Source: Paraburkholderia phenazinium
GTDB lineage: Bacteria; Pseudomonadota; Gammaproteobacteria; Burkholderiales; Burkholderiaceae
Reading direction: 5' to 3'
Assembly: GCF_900141745.1 (NCBI RefSeq)
Contig: NZ_FSRM01000002.1
Span: 3,720,001 to 3,784,000 of the forward strand
Length of the DNA: 64,000 nt
Part shown: positions 20,533 through 28,934 of the stretch, piece after piece
How positions within the stretch are numbered: the stretch's first letter is position 1
Layout of the letters: every line of letters starts with the position of its first letter
Program-made: the position numbers and the translations under genes
Notes under the pieces: generated by a model
Seen by the model: only the letters and a program-made list of their open reading frames with translations
Told to the model about the DNA's origin: nothing
Database searches by the model: none

Positions 20533-21246
20533 TTAATACGCACCGCTCCCGGTGACGACCACCTTGACCGTCCTGATCAGGATTCCCAGGTCGCGACGAA
20601 GCGACCAGCTCTTCACATACGACACGTCGAGCGACACGCGCGTGGCGTAGTCCGTGTCATTCCTGCCGCTGACCTGCCAGAGACCGGTCATGCCGGGCCT
20701 GGCCATCAGGTAATAGCGCACGTCGTCGCCGTAGCGGACCAGTTCTTCTTCCACTACCGGGCGCGGGCCGACAAGGCTCATCTCGCCTCGCACCACGTTC
20801 AATAGTTGCGGCAGCTCGTCCAGACTCGTGCGACGCAGAAAACGACCGATGCGCGTGATCCGGATATCGTCCCTAAGCTTGAATTCAAGCTCCCATTCCA
20901 TGCGTGCCCGTGGATCCCGATCCAGAAGATCCTTCAGCACCGCATCGGCATTCACCACCATCGAGCGGAACTTCAGACATTTGAATGCCTGACCGTGCTG
21001 CCCTACGCGAGTGTGTCCGAACATGGCCTTTCCACCGTCAAGCCTCACCAGCCATGACACTACCAACAGCGCAGGAGACAACACGACGAGCAAGCACGAC
21101 GCAGCCGCAATATCGAAGGTGCGCTTGATCAGCGTTCTTACCCGCCGCCTTGCCGCACCGCTGCCAGGCCGGGTCTGGCCGTACCGTCTGCCATGATTCG
21201 TGGTTGCTCGTCCTGCACTTTCCGGCACTTGACACTCCTGAGACAC
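20533..21246 (-). CDS. Priming undecaprenyl-phosphate sugar phosphotransferase (monotopic PGT)
   Basis: Starts each repeat unit by moving a sugar phosphate from a nucleotide sugar to undecaprenyl phosphate. The 237-residue product has only the catalytic bacterial sugar transferase domain, lacking the N-terminal helices and CoA-like domain of full WbaP. A re-entrant membrane helix lies at about 45-66. The catalytic Asp-Glu pair is D143-E144 in [12 protein letters not shown], and [22 protein letters not shown] complete the signature. It is the first gene of the minus-strand arm, so the operon promoter should lie just upstream of 21246. Confidence 0.93.
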   Translation of the reverse strand: MSQECQVPESAGRATTNHGRRYGQTRPGSGAARRRVRTLIKRTFDIAAASCLLVVLSPALLVVSWLVRLDGGKAMFGHTRVGQHGQAFKCLKFRSMVVNADAVLKDLLDRDPRARMEWELEFKLRDDIRITRIGRFLRRTSLDELPQLLNVVRGEMSLVGPRPVVEEELVRYGDDVRYYLMARPGMTGLWQVSGRNDTDYATRVSLDVSYVKSWSLRRDLGILIRTVKVVVTGSGAY

Positions 21247-21667
21247 AATCGCTTAAAAAACAGAGTTTCTGTACGCTCGCAACAAAGCGTTACTCGTCAC
21301 TAAATCAGGATGACTAATTTAATATGGCACTTATGGAGTCGAACTACGTCTCTCTATGCCGCGCCAGTCAGCGAGAACTCGAGCGCCCAATCTTCGTTCG
21401 TCGAGAGGGCGCAATTGTGCCCGCCACAGACAGATGGGCATATAAGACATTTCTCAATGAGATTGAGATAAGTCCTCAACGAGTCTGGCTAATCGATGTA
21501 CGGGGGGCGAGGTCGGAGTCAATTTGACGCATAACCCATAGCGAATGGATCAGCGCATAAACTTTAACTATCATTAATCGTAGCCACCCCCTATTCTTGA
21601 ACCGTGACTCTCTGCGGGCGTGTCGTGCTGAGGGCAAGCGGCTTTTCACTACCACTGGGACGAAAAC
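21247..21667. other. Divergent promoter region, polysaccharide operon and panE-like gene
   Basis: 421 bases. The left part should drive the minus-strand polysaccharide operon. The right part holds the panE-like promoter (listed separately). A 67-codon open frame at 21324-21527 has no ribosome site and no recognisable family. The stretch around 21290-21325 is AT-rich. Confidence 0.6.
21559..21597 (+). promoter_or_regulatory. Candidate LysR-type activator site and -10 box of panE-like gene
   Basis: AAACTTTAACTAT at 21559-21571 is followed after 20 bases by TATTCT (21592-21597), a candidate -10 box. The identical 13-mer with the same spacing to TATGCT precedes the 104-residue gene at 26966, and a 12/13 match on the opposite strand precedes the LysR gene. 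The element therefore abuts the expected -35 position, typical of LysR-type activation sites. Confidence 0.65.
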
Positions 21668-22645
21668 ATGAAAATCTGCATCTTCGGAGCGGGAGCGATC
21701 GGCGGGCTGATGGGTGTTCAGTTGGCACGTGCTGGAGCGGACGTGAGCTTCATTGCGCGCGGCCCACATCTGGCCGCGATGCGCGAACACGGCGCGCGTT
21801 TGCTCATGGATGGCGAGGAGTTCAGCGCGCCCGTCAAGTGCACGTCCGATCCCCGTGAGCTCGGCGTACAAGACTTCGTGATCGTGACGCTCAAGGCGCA
21901 CTCGCTGCCGGGCGTGGTCGAATCGATGCAACCGCTGCTCGGCAAGCACACGGCCATCGTGACGGGCGTCAACGGCATCCCCTACTGGTACTTCTATCAG
22001 CACGGCGGCAAGTTCGCCGGCACACGCCTGTCCAGCATCGACCCGGACGGTACGCAATGGACGCGGCTCGGCCCCGAACGCGCCGTTGGTTGCGTGCTAT
22101 ACCCCGCCGCTGAGATCGTCGAGCCGGGGCTGATCAAGCACGTGTATGGCAAGAAATTTCCCATCGGCGAGCCGAGCGGCGAGCGCACGCCGCGCATCCA
22201 GCAGCTTCACGAGATCATGCAGGCGGCGGGCTTCGACGCGCCGATCCGCGATAACATCCGCGATGAAATCTGGCTCAAGCTGTGGGGCAATCTTTGCTTC
22301 AACCCAATCAGCGCGCTCACTCACGCAACACTTGACGTGCTCACCAGCGACCCTGGTACGCGTGCCGTGTCACGCACCATGATGCTCGAGGCAAAGCGCA
22401 TCGCCGATCAGTTCGGCGTGCACTTTCGCGTCGACGTCGAAAAGCGGATCGATGGCGCCGGCGCAGTGGGCGCACATAAAACCTCGACGCTGGTCGATCT
22501 GGAAAACCGCCGGCCGATGGAAATCGATCCGCTGCTCACCGTCGTGCAGGAAATGGGACGCCTCGTCGGCGAGGCCACTCCGACTATCGACGTGGTACTT
22601 GCGCTGGTGAAGTTGCGCGAACGCATGGCGTTGCAGGGTGCATAA
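21668..22645 (+). CDS. PanE/ApbA-family ketoreductase, candidate oxalyl-CoA reductase
   Basis: A 325-residue NADP(H)-binding reductase of the 2-dehydropantoate 2-reductase family. The Rossmann motif GAGAIG is at 7-12, and IARGPHLAAMREHGARL follows as in PanE. The second domain contains EIWLKLWGNLCFNPISALT with the catalytic Lys/Asn region. In Methylobacterium extorquens a PanE paralogue (PanE2) reduces oxalyl-CoA to glyoxylate during growth on oxalate. Because this gene lies at the edge of an oxalate island and shares a promoter motif with its LysR region, I infer the same role rather than pantothenate synthesis. Its own promoter motif is at 21559. Confidence 0.8.
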   Translation: MKICIFGAGAIGGLMGVQLARAGADVSFIARGPHLAAMREHGARLLMDGEEFSAPVKCTSDPRELGVQDFVIVTLKAHSLPGVVESMQPLLGKHTAIVTGVNGIPYWYFYQHGGKFAGTRLSSIDPDGTQWTRLGPERAVGCVLYPAAEIVEPGLIKHVYGKKFPIGEPSGERTPRIQQLHEIMQAAGFDAPIRDNIRDEIWLKLWGNLCFNPISALTHATLDVLTSDPGTRAVSRTMMLEAKRIADQFGVHFRVDVEKRIDGAGAVGAHKTSTLVDLENRRPMEIDPLLTVVQEMGRLVGEATPTIDVVLALVKLRERMALQGA

Positions 22646-22693
22646 ATCGTACTCCGCATCACCGATGCTTAAAGAAGGAGTGCCATTAAGGAG

Positions 22694-22726
22694 TGCGGAA
22701 TCGAGTCTGGCAGGCTCGATTCCGCA
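22694..22726. terminator. Hairpin between convergent panE-like and aldehyde dehydrogenase genes
   Basis: A perfect 12-base stem, TGCGGAATCGAG at 22694-22705 and CTCGATTCCGCA at 22715-22726, with a 9-base loop. No long T-run follows, but it lies between two converging stops and could serve both. Confidence 0.6.
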
Positions 22727-22741
22727 ACCGGCCCTGAAACA

Positions 22742-24193
22742 CTATTGATCGATCGCAAGCCAGACAGCCTTGGGTTCCGTAAAGTTTTCGATCGCCACGT
22801 CCCCATGTTCCCGGCCGAAACCCGAATCACCCGCCCCACCCCACGGCAAGCGCACATCGGTATACCCATAGGTGTTGATCCACACGGTCCCGGCCTTGAG
22901 TCCATGCGCGACCCGATGCACCCGGCCAATATCGGCACTCCACACGCCTGCAGCGAGACTGTATAGCGTACCGTTAGCAATCCGTAACGCGTCTTCTTCG
23001 TCGTCAAACCGGATCACGCTCGCCACCGGCCCAAAAATCTCCTCCTGCGAGATACGCATCTCGTGCTCGACGTTGGCAAACACAGTGGGTTCGACAAAGA
23101 AGCCCCGCTCGCCAACGCGCTTACCACCCGTCACGAGCTTTGCCCCCTCTTCCTGGCCTATCTCCACGTACCCGAGCACGGTCTTCATTTGCGCGGCAGA
23201 GATAAGCGGCCCCATTGAAGTTTCGCGCGCCGTGGGGTCGCCGATCTTCATCGATTTCGCGCGCGCCGCAAGCCGCTCGACCACTTCGTCATAAACATCG
23301 CGATGCGCCAGAATACGCGAGCCGGCCGAACACACCTGACCGGTGTTAAAGAAAATCCCGGATGCCGCCGCACGCACCGCGTTGTCGAGGTTCGCATCCG
23401 CGAAGATCACGTTGGCCGATTTGCCGCCCAGCTCGAGCGTCACCCGCTTGAAGTTGCTGGCGGCGCCCTGCAGGATGCCACGCCCTACAGAGGGTGAGCC
23501 GGTGAACGTCACCTTGTCGACACCCGGATGGGCCACCAGTGCATTACCAACCACACTCCCCTTGCCCGTGACGATATTCAGCACGCCGGGCGGCACGCCG
23601 GCTTCGAGCGCGAGTTCGCCCACACGCAAGGCGGTGAGCGGCGTAATCTCGGCCGGCTTGACAATCAGCGTGCAGCCGCACGCTAGCGCAGGGGCGATTT
23701 TCCACATGCCGATCATCAGCGGGAAATTCCACGGCACAATGGCCGCGACCACGCCGACTGGCTCGCGAATCGTGTAGGTCAGTGCATCCGGCCGCACAGG
23801 TACCACCTGACCGGTGATCTTGTCGCACCAGCCGGCGTAGTAAGCGAGCGTGTCGATGGCGGCCGGTAAATCCTGGCGTTGCACGGCCGAGATCGGCTTG
23901 CCTGCATCGAGACTTTCAAGCGCTGCGATTTCTTCCTGGTTAGCCCGCAACAAATCCGCAAAGCGGTTCAAGATCCGGCTACGTTCGGCCGACCGAAGCG
24001 CATTCCACACCTTCAGTGCGGCCCTCGCCGCACGCACCGCTGTATCGACATCGGAGACGCTGCCTTGCGCCACGTAAGCAATGGGCTCTTCCGTAGCAGG
24101 ATTGATGTCGACCGAGTATTCACCGCTACTCGGCGGTACACGCTTACCGTCGATCAGGAGATCGTATCGCTTGAGATCGAGTTGGGTGTCCAT
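22742..24193 (-). CDS. NAD(P)-dependent aldehyde dehydrogenase
   Basis: A 483-residue enzyme of the ALDH superfamily, closest in style to betaine or gamma-aminobutyraldehyde dehydrogenases. The catalytic Glu is in VTLELGGKSANV (about 252) and the nucleophilic Cys in FFNTGQVCSAGSR (about 286). The cofactor-binding region has VVAAIVPWNFPLM and FTGSPSVGRGI. AAGGAG precedes the start. It is encoded 48 bases downstream of an OFA transporter on the same strand, so it is probably induced with oxalate uptake. An aldehyde from C2 metabolism (glyoxylate or glycolaldehyde) is a possible substrate, but the sequence does not settle this. Confidence 0.9.
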   Translation of the reverse strand: MDTQLDLKRYDLLIDGKRVPPSSGEYSVDINPATEEPIAYVAQGSVSDVDTAVRAARAALKVWNALRSAERSRILNRFADLLRANQEEIAALESLDAGKPISAVQRQDLPAAIDTLAYYAGWCDKITGQVVPVRPDALTYTIREPVGVVAAIVPWNFPLMIGMWKIAPALACGCTLIVKPAEITPLTALRVGELALEAGVPPGVLNIVTGKGSVVGNALVAHPGVDKVTFTGSPSVGRGILQGAASNFKRVTLELGGKSANVIFADANLDNAVRAAASGIFFNTGQVCSAGSRILAHRDVYDEVVERLAARAKSMKIGDPTARETSMGPLISAAQMKTVLGYVEIGQEEGAKLVTGGKRVGERGFFVEPTVFANVEHEMRISQEEIFGPVASVIRFDDEEDALRIANGTLYSLAAGVWSADIGRVHRVAHGLKAGTVWINTYGYTDVRLPWGGAGDSGFGREHGDVAIENFTEPKAVWLAIDQ

Positions 24194-24241
24194 CGTGGTA
24201 CTCCTTGCTTTTGGGGTATTACATTAATTTGCGCGGTGCCG

Positions 24242-25570
24242 TTATTCACCTGTCTGCTCCGGCCAGTGCGTGAGCCGTGACGGACCATTGGCGGCAGCGG
24301 CAGGCGCGTTGTGCAAGCCGATCCAGCGCGAGCGCATCGGCGCGAGAATGAACTTTGCGCAGATGGCTGCCGCGATCGTCACGACGGCCGACACGATGAA
24401 CACCAGATTCCAGCCACCGGTTGTGGACAGGATCGAGGCGAGCGGCACGAGCAATGAAGCCGTACCCTTCGCTGTGTACAACGTGCCTGCGTTGGCCGCC
24501 GCATATTTACTGCCGAAGGTGTCGGCACAGATTGCCGGGAAGATCGAAAAGATTTCGCCCCAAAACAAAAAGATAAGGGCTGCGAAAGTGATGAACGCAT
24601 ACGGATTGCTGCCGTATTGCATGAGTCCGAGCAACGCCAGTCCTTCGCCGCTGAAGATCAGGAACATGGCGTTTTCGCGGCCAATCTTGTCGGAGATGAA
24701 GCCGCAGAGTGGCCGCGTAAAGCCGTTGCAAATATTGTCGATCGACAGCGTCACTGTCAGCAGCGGCAAGGTCATACCGAAGAAGCTCATCGGAATGCGC
24801 GCGAGCCCCCAGTCCTTCGCGATCGGACCAAGTTGCGCGGTGGCCATCAAGCCACCGGCCGCGACGGCGACAAACGAAATGTAGATCACCCAGAACAGGG
24901 GTGTCTTGATCATTTGTCCCGGTGTGTAGTCGACCTTGGTAACGAGGAATTTCTTGCTCGGTGCGCGTACCTGGCGCGTGTCGGGCTTCTTCAACAGCAT
25001 CGCGAGACCGAGTATGCAGACACCTTGCAGAATGCCGAAAAAGAAGAAGGCCTGCTCGTAGCCCGAGCGCACAATCATGTTGGCAATGGGAATCACGGTC
25101 ACGGCAGCACCTGCACCGAAGCCCGCTGCAGTGAGCCCGGCTGCGAGGCCGCGCCGATCCGGAAACCACTTCAGCGCATTGCCGACGCACGTACCGTACA
25201 CACAGCCCGCGCCAATTCCGCCAATTACCGCGGCCACATAAAGATGCGGCAGCGTCGTCGCATACGAGTCGATCACCCATGCGAGCCCGGCGCACACCGC
25301 ACCGCCCGCGACCACCGGTCGAGGGCCGAACCTGTCGACCAGCCAGCCCTCGATGGGCACGAGCCACGTTTCAGTCAGAATGAAGATCGAAAACGCGAGC
25401 TGGATGGAGGCGTCCCCCCAGTGGTGACGCACGCTCATTGGCGTCACGAAGAGCGTCCATGCGTATTGCAGGTTCGCAACCAGGGCCATGCACAGCATGC
25501 CAATCACGAGCTGGCACCACCGGTTCGCGCCAACGGCAGGGGCCGGCTTTTGCTGAGTAAGATCGTCCAT
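24242..25570 (-). CDS. oxlT: OFA-family MFS transporter, oxalate/formate antiporter
   Basis: A 442-residue, 12-helix major facilitator. OFA-type marks are the long conserved WFPDRRGLAAGLTAAGFGAGAAV loop region and the C-terminal half containing DNICNGFTRPLCGFISDKIGREN. Exchange of external oxalate for internal formate is the known role of OxlT and supplies both substrate and, through decarboxylation, a proton gradient. It differs clearly from the second OFA gene at 35336, so the two may have different substrates or directions. It is divergent from the LysR gene and heads an operon with the aldehyde dehydrogenase. Confidence 0.87.
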   Translation of the reverse strand: MDDLTQQKPAPAVGANRWCQLVIGMLCMALVANLQYAWTLFVTPMSVRHHWGDASIQLAFSIFILTETWLVPIEGWLVDRFGPRPVVAGGAVCAGLAWVIDSYATTLPHLYVAAVIGGIGAGCVYGTCVGNALKWFPDRRGLAAGLTAAGFGAGAAVTVIPIANMIVRSGYEQAFFFFGILQGVCILGLAMLLKKPDTRQVRAPSKKFLVTKVDYTPGQMIKTPLFWVIYISFVAVAAGGLMATAQLGPIAKDWGLARIPMSFFGMTLPLLTVTLSIDNICNGFTRPLCGFISDKIGRENAMFLIFSGEGLALLGLMQYGSNPYAFITFAALIFLFWGEIFSIFPAICADTFGSKYAAANAGTLYTAKGTASLLVPLASILSTTGGWNLVFIVSAVVTIAAAICAKFILAPMRSRWIGLHNAPAAAANGPSRLTHWPEQTGE

Positions 25571-25927
25571 GCGCCTTGTCTCCGCTATCTATTCAGGGCA
25601 GCCGGCCACTTCGCCGTGCTGTGTGCACCCCACCTTATAGTTGCGACCCGAAACGTTGCAATCGGGCATATTTTCTTATTTGCATCACCCATTTCCGTCA
25701 TTTAAATCGCAATGCGCGGAAGTCCGGATTATTCCCTGGTTAAATCGGATCGATTACGCGCACACGGTGACGTGCCTCACCCTGCAGCGCCTTTCTGCAA
25801 GCGTTAACCCGATAGCCACTCTTCTCCACTCTGCTTTATAAATTCATGCTAGGGTCATCACTGAATTACGGATAATTAAAGTTTGTTAGTATGTCGATTC
25901 ATATTCGCTTATACATCGGCCACGACG
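25571..25927. other. Divergent control region of oxlT and LysR genes
   Basis: 357 bases without a gene. It holds the LysR-proximal motif at 25872-25884 and presumably both divergent promoters. Many AT-rich stretches (TTTATAAATTC, GGATAATTAAAG) occur near the LysR side. Confidence 0.6.
25872..25884 (-). promoter_or_regulatory. Candidate autoregulatory LysR site
   Basis: ATAATTAAAGTTT; its complement AAACTTTAATTAT differs by one base from the 13-mer found upstream of the panE-like gene and of the 104-residue gene. It lies 44 bases before the chosen LysR start, on the strand expected for a divergent or self-repressing site. Confidence 0.55.
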
Positions 25928-26869
25928 ATGAGAAATGCGACACTCCGGCAATTGAAGGTCTTCGAAACGGTCGCACGTCATCTGAGCTTTTCGCGCGCGG
26001 CGGAAGAACTGCATCTGACTCAACCCGCGGTCTCCACTCAGGTGCGTCAACTTGAAGAGCATGCGGGGCTGCCGCTCTTCGAGCAGCTCGGCAAGAAGAT
26101 CTACCTGACGCCTGCCGGTACTGAGATGCTCCATTACAGCCGCGCGATCATCCAGCAGTTTCACGAAGTGGATGAAGCGATGAGCCAGTTGAAGGGCGTC
26201 TCGGGGGGCAAGCTGAATGTCGCGGTCATCAGCGCGGGCGACTACTTCTTCCCACGGTTGCTCGCCGAATTCACGCGCCGCTACGCCGGCGTCGTGCTCA
26301 ATCTGGCAGTGCATAACCGCGAGGAATTGCTGCATCAACTGTCCACTAATCAGACCGACCTCGCGATCATGGTGCGTCCGCCGCATGAGATGGACGCCAC
26401 CAACGAACCGTTTGCGCCGCACCCGTACGTGATCGTCGCTGCGCCGAACCATCCGCTCGCCCACAAGCGCAACATCAAGTTGAGTCAGTTGGCGAACGAA
26501 GCGTTTATCGTTCGCGAGCGCGGTTCGGATACGTGGAATTCCATGGAAGAAGGTTTTGCCGGCCGTCTCACCAACCTCAAGATCGCCATGGAGATCAAGA
26601 GCACCGAGACCATCAAGCAAGCCGTGATTGCCGGCATGGGCATTGCCTTCCTGTCCGCACACACGATCAGCCTCGAACTGCAGGTGGGCCACCTCGTGGT
26701 GCTCGACGTCGAGACCTTTCCGGTCATGCTCAACTGGTACGTCGTGCATCGGCGCAACAAGCGCCTGCCGCCCGTTGCCGTCGCTTTCAAACGCTTCCTG
26801 ATGGAGGAAGGCGCCGCACTCATCGAGACGATCACGCGCGTGAAGGAATTGAGCGTGCATAAACAATAG
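25928..26869 (+). CDS. LysR-type transcriptional regulator (CbbR-like)
   Basis: A 313-residue regulator. The start ATG at 25928 gives MRNATLRQLKVFETVARHLSFSRAAEEL (shown in part), the normal first helix-turn-helix; the frame continues upstream to a TTG at 25883, without support. The helix-turn-helix ends at LTQPAVSTQVRQLEEHAGLPLFEQLGKKI (partly shown). The C-terminal effector domain resembles CbbR-like members (NVAVISAGDYFFPRLLAEF). Position between oxlT and the 104-residue gene, with matching motifs nearby, makes it the likely activator of the oxalate genes. The inducer is not readable; oxalate, oxalyl-CoA or glyoxylate are candidates. Confidence 0.9.
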   Translation: MRNATLRQLKVFETVARHLSFSRAAEELHLTQPAVSTQVRQLEEHAGLPLFEQLGKKIYLTPAGTEMLHYSRAIIQQFHEVDEAMSQLKGVSGGKLNVAVISAGDYFFPRLLAEFTRRYAGVVLNLAVHNREELLHQLSTNQTDLAIMVRPPHEMDATNEPFAPHPYVIVAAPNHPLAHKRNIKLSQLANEAFIVRERGSDTWNSMEEGFAGRLTNLKIAMEIKSTETIKQAVIAGMGIAFLSAHTISLELQVGHLVVLDVETFPVMLNWYVVHRRNKRLPPVAVAFKRFLMEEGAALIETITRVKELSVHKQ

Positions 26870-26886
26870 GCTATGGACTTCCAATA

Positions 26887-26925
26887 AAACTTTAACTATT
26901 GCGAATCCACCGTCGCTCCTATGCT
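26887..26925 (+). promoter_or_regulatory. Candidate LysR-activated promoter of the 104-residue gene
   Basis: AAACTTTAACTAT at 26887-26899, 20 bases of spacer, then TATGCT at 26920-26925. Motif, spacing and the following CTTGA match the panE-like promoter. There is no good sigma-70 -35 box, as expected for an activator-dependent promoter. Confidence 0.65.
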
Positions 26926-26965
26926 TGAGTCGAATCACCACACTCATTTGCATAGGAGTCCGATC

Positions 26966-27280
26966 ATGAGTCACGCTTCGTTCGTATCGCATGCCAGCAC
27001 GCGTACCGCCCGCGTTGCCCCGGACAGTCCCGATGATGCACATCTGAGCGCCTACAACGCTGCCTTCAGCGACCTTGGCCTGAGGTTCCGCTGGGACCGC
27101 GACACGCTCGATGCGCTTCATGAATTCGAAAGTGAAGTGGCACGTATCACCGCTTATATCAACCGGCACCACGCCCATCTTCACAAGGCTTACGACGCTG
27201 AGTTCCTTGCCCAACTGATTCTGCGCAAGAAGACCCAGTACTACTGCCAGTTCGCACCGTTCGGCGACAGCAGCTTCTAA
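26966..27280 (+). CDS. Conserved-looking hypothetical protein in oxalate island
   Basis: A 104-residue protein that I do not recognise. The ATG at 26966 follows TAGGAG with good spacing; the frame extends to 26921 without support. After a Ser/Thr/Ala-rich start come about 70 residues of predicted helix (DTLDALHEFESEVARITAYINRHH within 45-75; AYDAEFLAQLILRKKTQYY near 80-95). No signal peptide or membrane helix is present. Its promoter copies that of the panE-like gene, so it is probably co-induced with oxalate metabolism. It could be a small partner or chaperone for an enzyme of the pathway; that is a guess. Confidence 0.72.
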   Translation: MSHASFVSHASTRTARVAPDSPDDAHLSAYNAAFSDLGLRFRWDRDTLDALHEFESEVARITAYINRHHAHLHKAYDAEFLAQLILRKKTQYYCQFAPFGDSSF

Positions 27281-27321
27281 TGCTTCGACTACCTTCCCGC
27301 GGCGCATTCACACATCCTGGC

Positions 27322-27341
27322 GGCCGGCTTTGCGGCCGGCC
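27322..27341. terminator. GC-rich hairpin downstream of the 104-residue gene
   Basis: GGCCGGC at 27322-27328 and GCCGGCC at 27335-27341 with a 6-base loop. It lies between two convergent genes; there is no T-run, so terminator function is uncertain. Confidence 0.4.
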
Positions 27342-27347
27342 ATGCCA

Positions 27348-28067
27348 CTACTCTCGAGATGTCGCACGGATCGCGCGATCTCCTTCCCGGTAGCAACAAC
27401 GCCGGCGACACTTGCCCCGAGCACTCCACGCGAGAACGTCACGGGCGCGGCGTCCCGGCCGGCGGGCATCGAAACGCCTGGGGCCAGGCACATTGCGTAT
27501 TCCATCCACCAGCGACCACTTCCGCGCGAAATCATCGTCCAGAAGAGCCGGCATCTGCTCGTCGGGCCATTCGAAACCGTCCGTTACTGCGAGCGCGATG
27601 CGACGCTGCACGACCCCACAACGCACCGGCGAGCGCTCATCGAAACGGCCGTCAAGCCCGTAACGGCCAGATCCGACGCCGCCGCTCACCATCAGATGCG
27701 CGCCCAAAGCGGCCGCGAGCAGACTCTCCGCCAGCAACACGGCGACGCCGAACGTCGGCGCGTGCTCGGTGACGAAGCCATAACCCATCCACACCGAGAG
27801 CAGGAGTGCCGTCAGATTGACCACGCCGCCGCCCGGATGCACCGCCATGCGTGCGGCGAACCTGCCGCGCAAGGCCAGCCACAAAACCGCCGATCCGGCA
27901 AAGATTAATGCTCCGGCAAACACAGCGATGTACAACACGATGCGCATGAGGTTTTCGCAGGACGTCGCGCAGAGATAGCGTGCGAATCCTCCTGCCATCG
28001 CCGCGAGCCCCGTTGCGGTGCCAAGCACTGCAGCGAAGTGCGGCCTGCGGGTAAGTAAATCCGGCAT
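27348..28067 (-). CDS. Hypothetical membrane protein, possible C-terminal frameshift
   Basis: The first 135 or so residues contain four hydrophobic segments (for example LYIAVFAGALIFAGSAVLWLAL and VVNLTALLLSVWMGYGFV), suggesting a small integral membrane protein of unknown family. An alternative start at 28082 exists. From about 27535 to the stop, the annotated frame becomes Arg-rich with weak third-position GC preference. An overlapping minus frame ending at 27308 reads more like coding sequence (LAPGVSMPAGRDAAPVTFSRG). The gene may therefore be frameshifted, or the sequence may carry an indel. It is the last gene of the oxc-frc-FAH operon. Confidence 0.55.
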   Translation of the reverse strand: MPDLLTRRPHFAAVLGTATGLAAMAGGFARYLCATSCENLMRIVLYIAVFAGALIFAGSAVLWLALRGRFAARMAVHPGGGVVNLTALLLSVWMGYGFVTEHAPTFGVAVLLAESLLAAALGAHLMVSGGVGSGRYGLDGRFDERSPVRCGVVQRRIALAVTDGFEWPDEQMPALLDDDFARKWSLVDGIRNVPGPRRFDARRPGRRARDVLAWSARGKCRRRCCYREGDRAIRATSRE

Positions 28068-28104
28068 TCGCTTCCCCCTCATGCGTGCTGTGCTGCGACC
28101 GCTT

Positions 28105-28920
28105 TCAGGCGGCGTTCGCTGCGCCCGCTACCATGGCGGCAGCGGCGTCCTGCGTCCCGACTAACGTATTGCTCAATGTGCCGATGCCCGCAATCGTCAC
28201 CGCCACGGTTGCGCCGTCCTTGATCGAACCCACGCCAAGCGAGGTGCCGCAAGCGATCACGTCGCCAGGTTCCAGCGTGAGATCCTGCGAGATCAGACTC
28301 ACCTGCTCAGCAGGAGAGAACACCATGTCGGCCAACGGATAGTTCTGCCGCTCCACACCATCAAGCGTCGTTACCACGCTACCCGCCCGCCAGTCGAAAC
28401 CGGAGACGATGGCCGGTCCGATGCAGCAAAACGTATCGAAGCCCTTTGCGCGGCACCACTGCGGAAAATGCGGGTTCTCGCCGAGCAGGTCGGCTGCTGT
28501 CACGTCATTGACGATCGTGTAGCCCAGGATCGCCGCCTCGGCCTCCTCGAGACTCGAGTCACGGCAACGACGTCCGATCACGATGCCGAGTTCTCCCTCG
28601 TAGACGATCTTGCCCGCGTAGCTCACCGGCCGCCGTATTGCATGGCCGGCGCCGACCACCGAACTCGCAGACTTCAGCAAAAACAGCGGATGCGCGGGTA
28701 CCGGTTTATCGAGTTTCGCCGCGAGCGCGTGATAGTTGTTCCATAGCGCGACGATCTTTCCTGGCGCGCAGGGTGCAAGCGGCGTCAACGCCCGCGTCGA
28801 CAACACCTCGCCGGTAGGCACACGCCGATCCAGACTTTGATACTCGTGCAGGTAACCACCTTCGACTCGGCCGAACACAATCTCGCCGTCGCCCGACATA
28901 AAGCGCATCCACGTATCCAC
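28105..28920 (-). CDS. Fumarylacetoacetate hydrolase (FAH) family protein
   Basis: A 271-residue enzyme of the FAH superfamily, which includes acylpyruvases, oxaloacetate decarboxylases and hydratase/decarboxylases. The metal-binding acidic residues sit in KIVYEGELGIVIGRRC and in YTIVNDVTAADL; the hydrophobic GDVIACGTSLGVGSI block near the C-terminus matches the conserved TGTP-like turn with Ser-Leu in place of Thr-Pro. GAGGAG precedes the start. It lies 14 bases after frc. A 2-keto or 2,4-diketo acid linked to oxalate metabolism, such as oxaloacetate, is a reasonable substrate; this is inference. Confidence 0.85.
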   Translation of the reverse strand: MDTWMRFMSGDGEIVFGRVEGGYLHEYQSLDRRVPTGEVLSTRALTPLAPCAPGKIVALWNNYHALAAKLDKPVPAHPLFLLKSASSVVGAGHAIRRPVSYAGKIVYEGELGIVIGRRCRDSSLEEAEAAILGYTIVNDVTAADLLGENPHFPQWCRAKGFDTFCCIGPAIVSGFDWRAGSVVTTLDGVERQNYPLADMVFSPAEQVSLISQDLTLEPGDVIACGTSLGVGSIKDGATVAVTIAGIGTLSNTLVGTQDAAAAMVAGAANAA

Positions 28921-28934
28921 AGCCTGCTCCTCGT

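Noticed and set aside
21324..21527. A 67-codon frame in the divergent promoter region
   Set aside because: No ribosome site, no recognised family, and it occupies the expected promoter of the polysaccharide operon. It could be revisited with expression data.
25886..27307. A 473-codon minus frame across the LysR gene
   Set aside because: It covers LysR and the 104-residue gene in reverse and shows no family motif.
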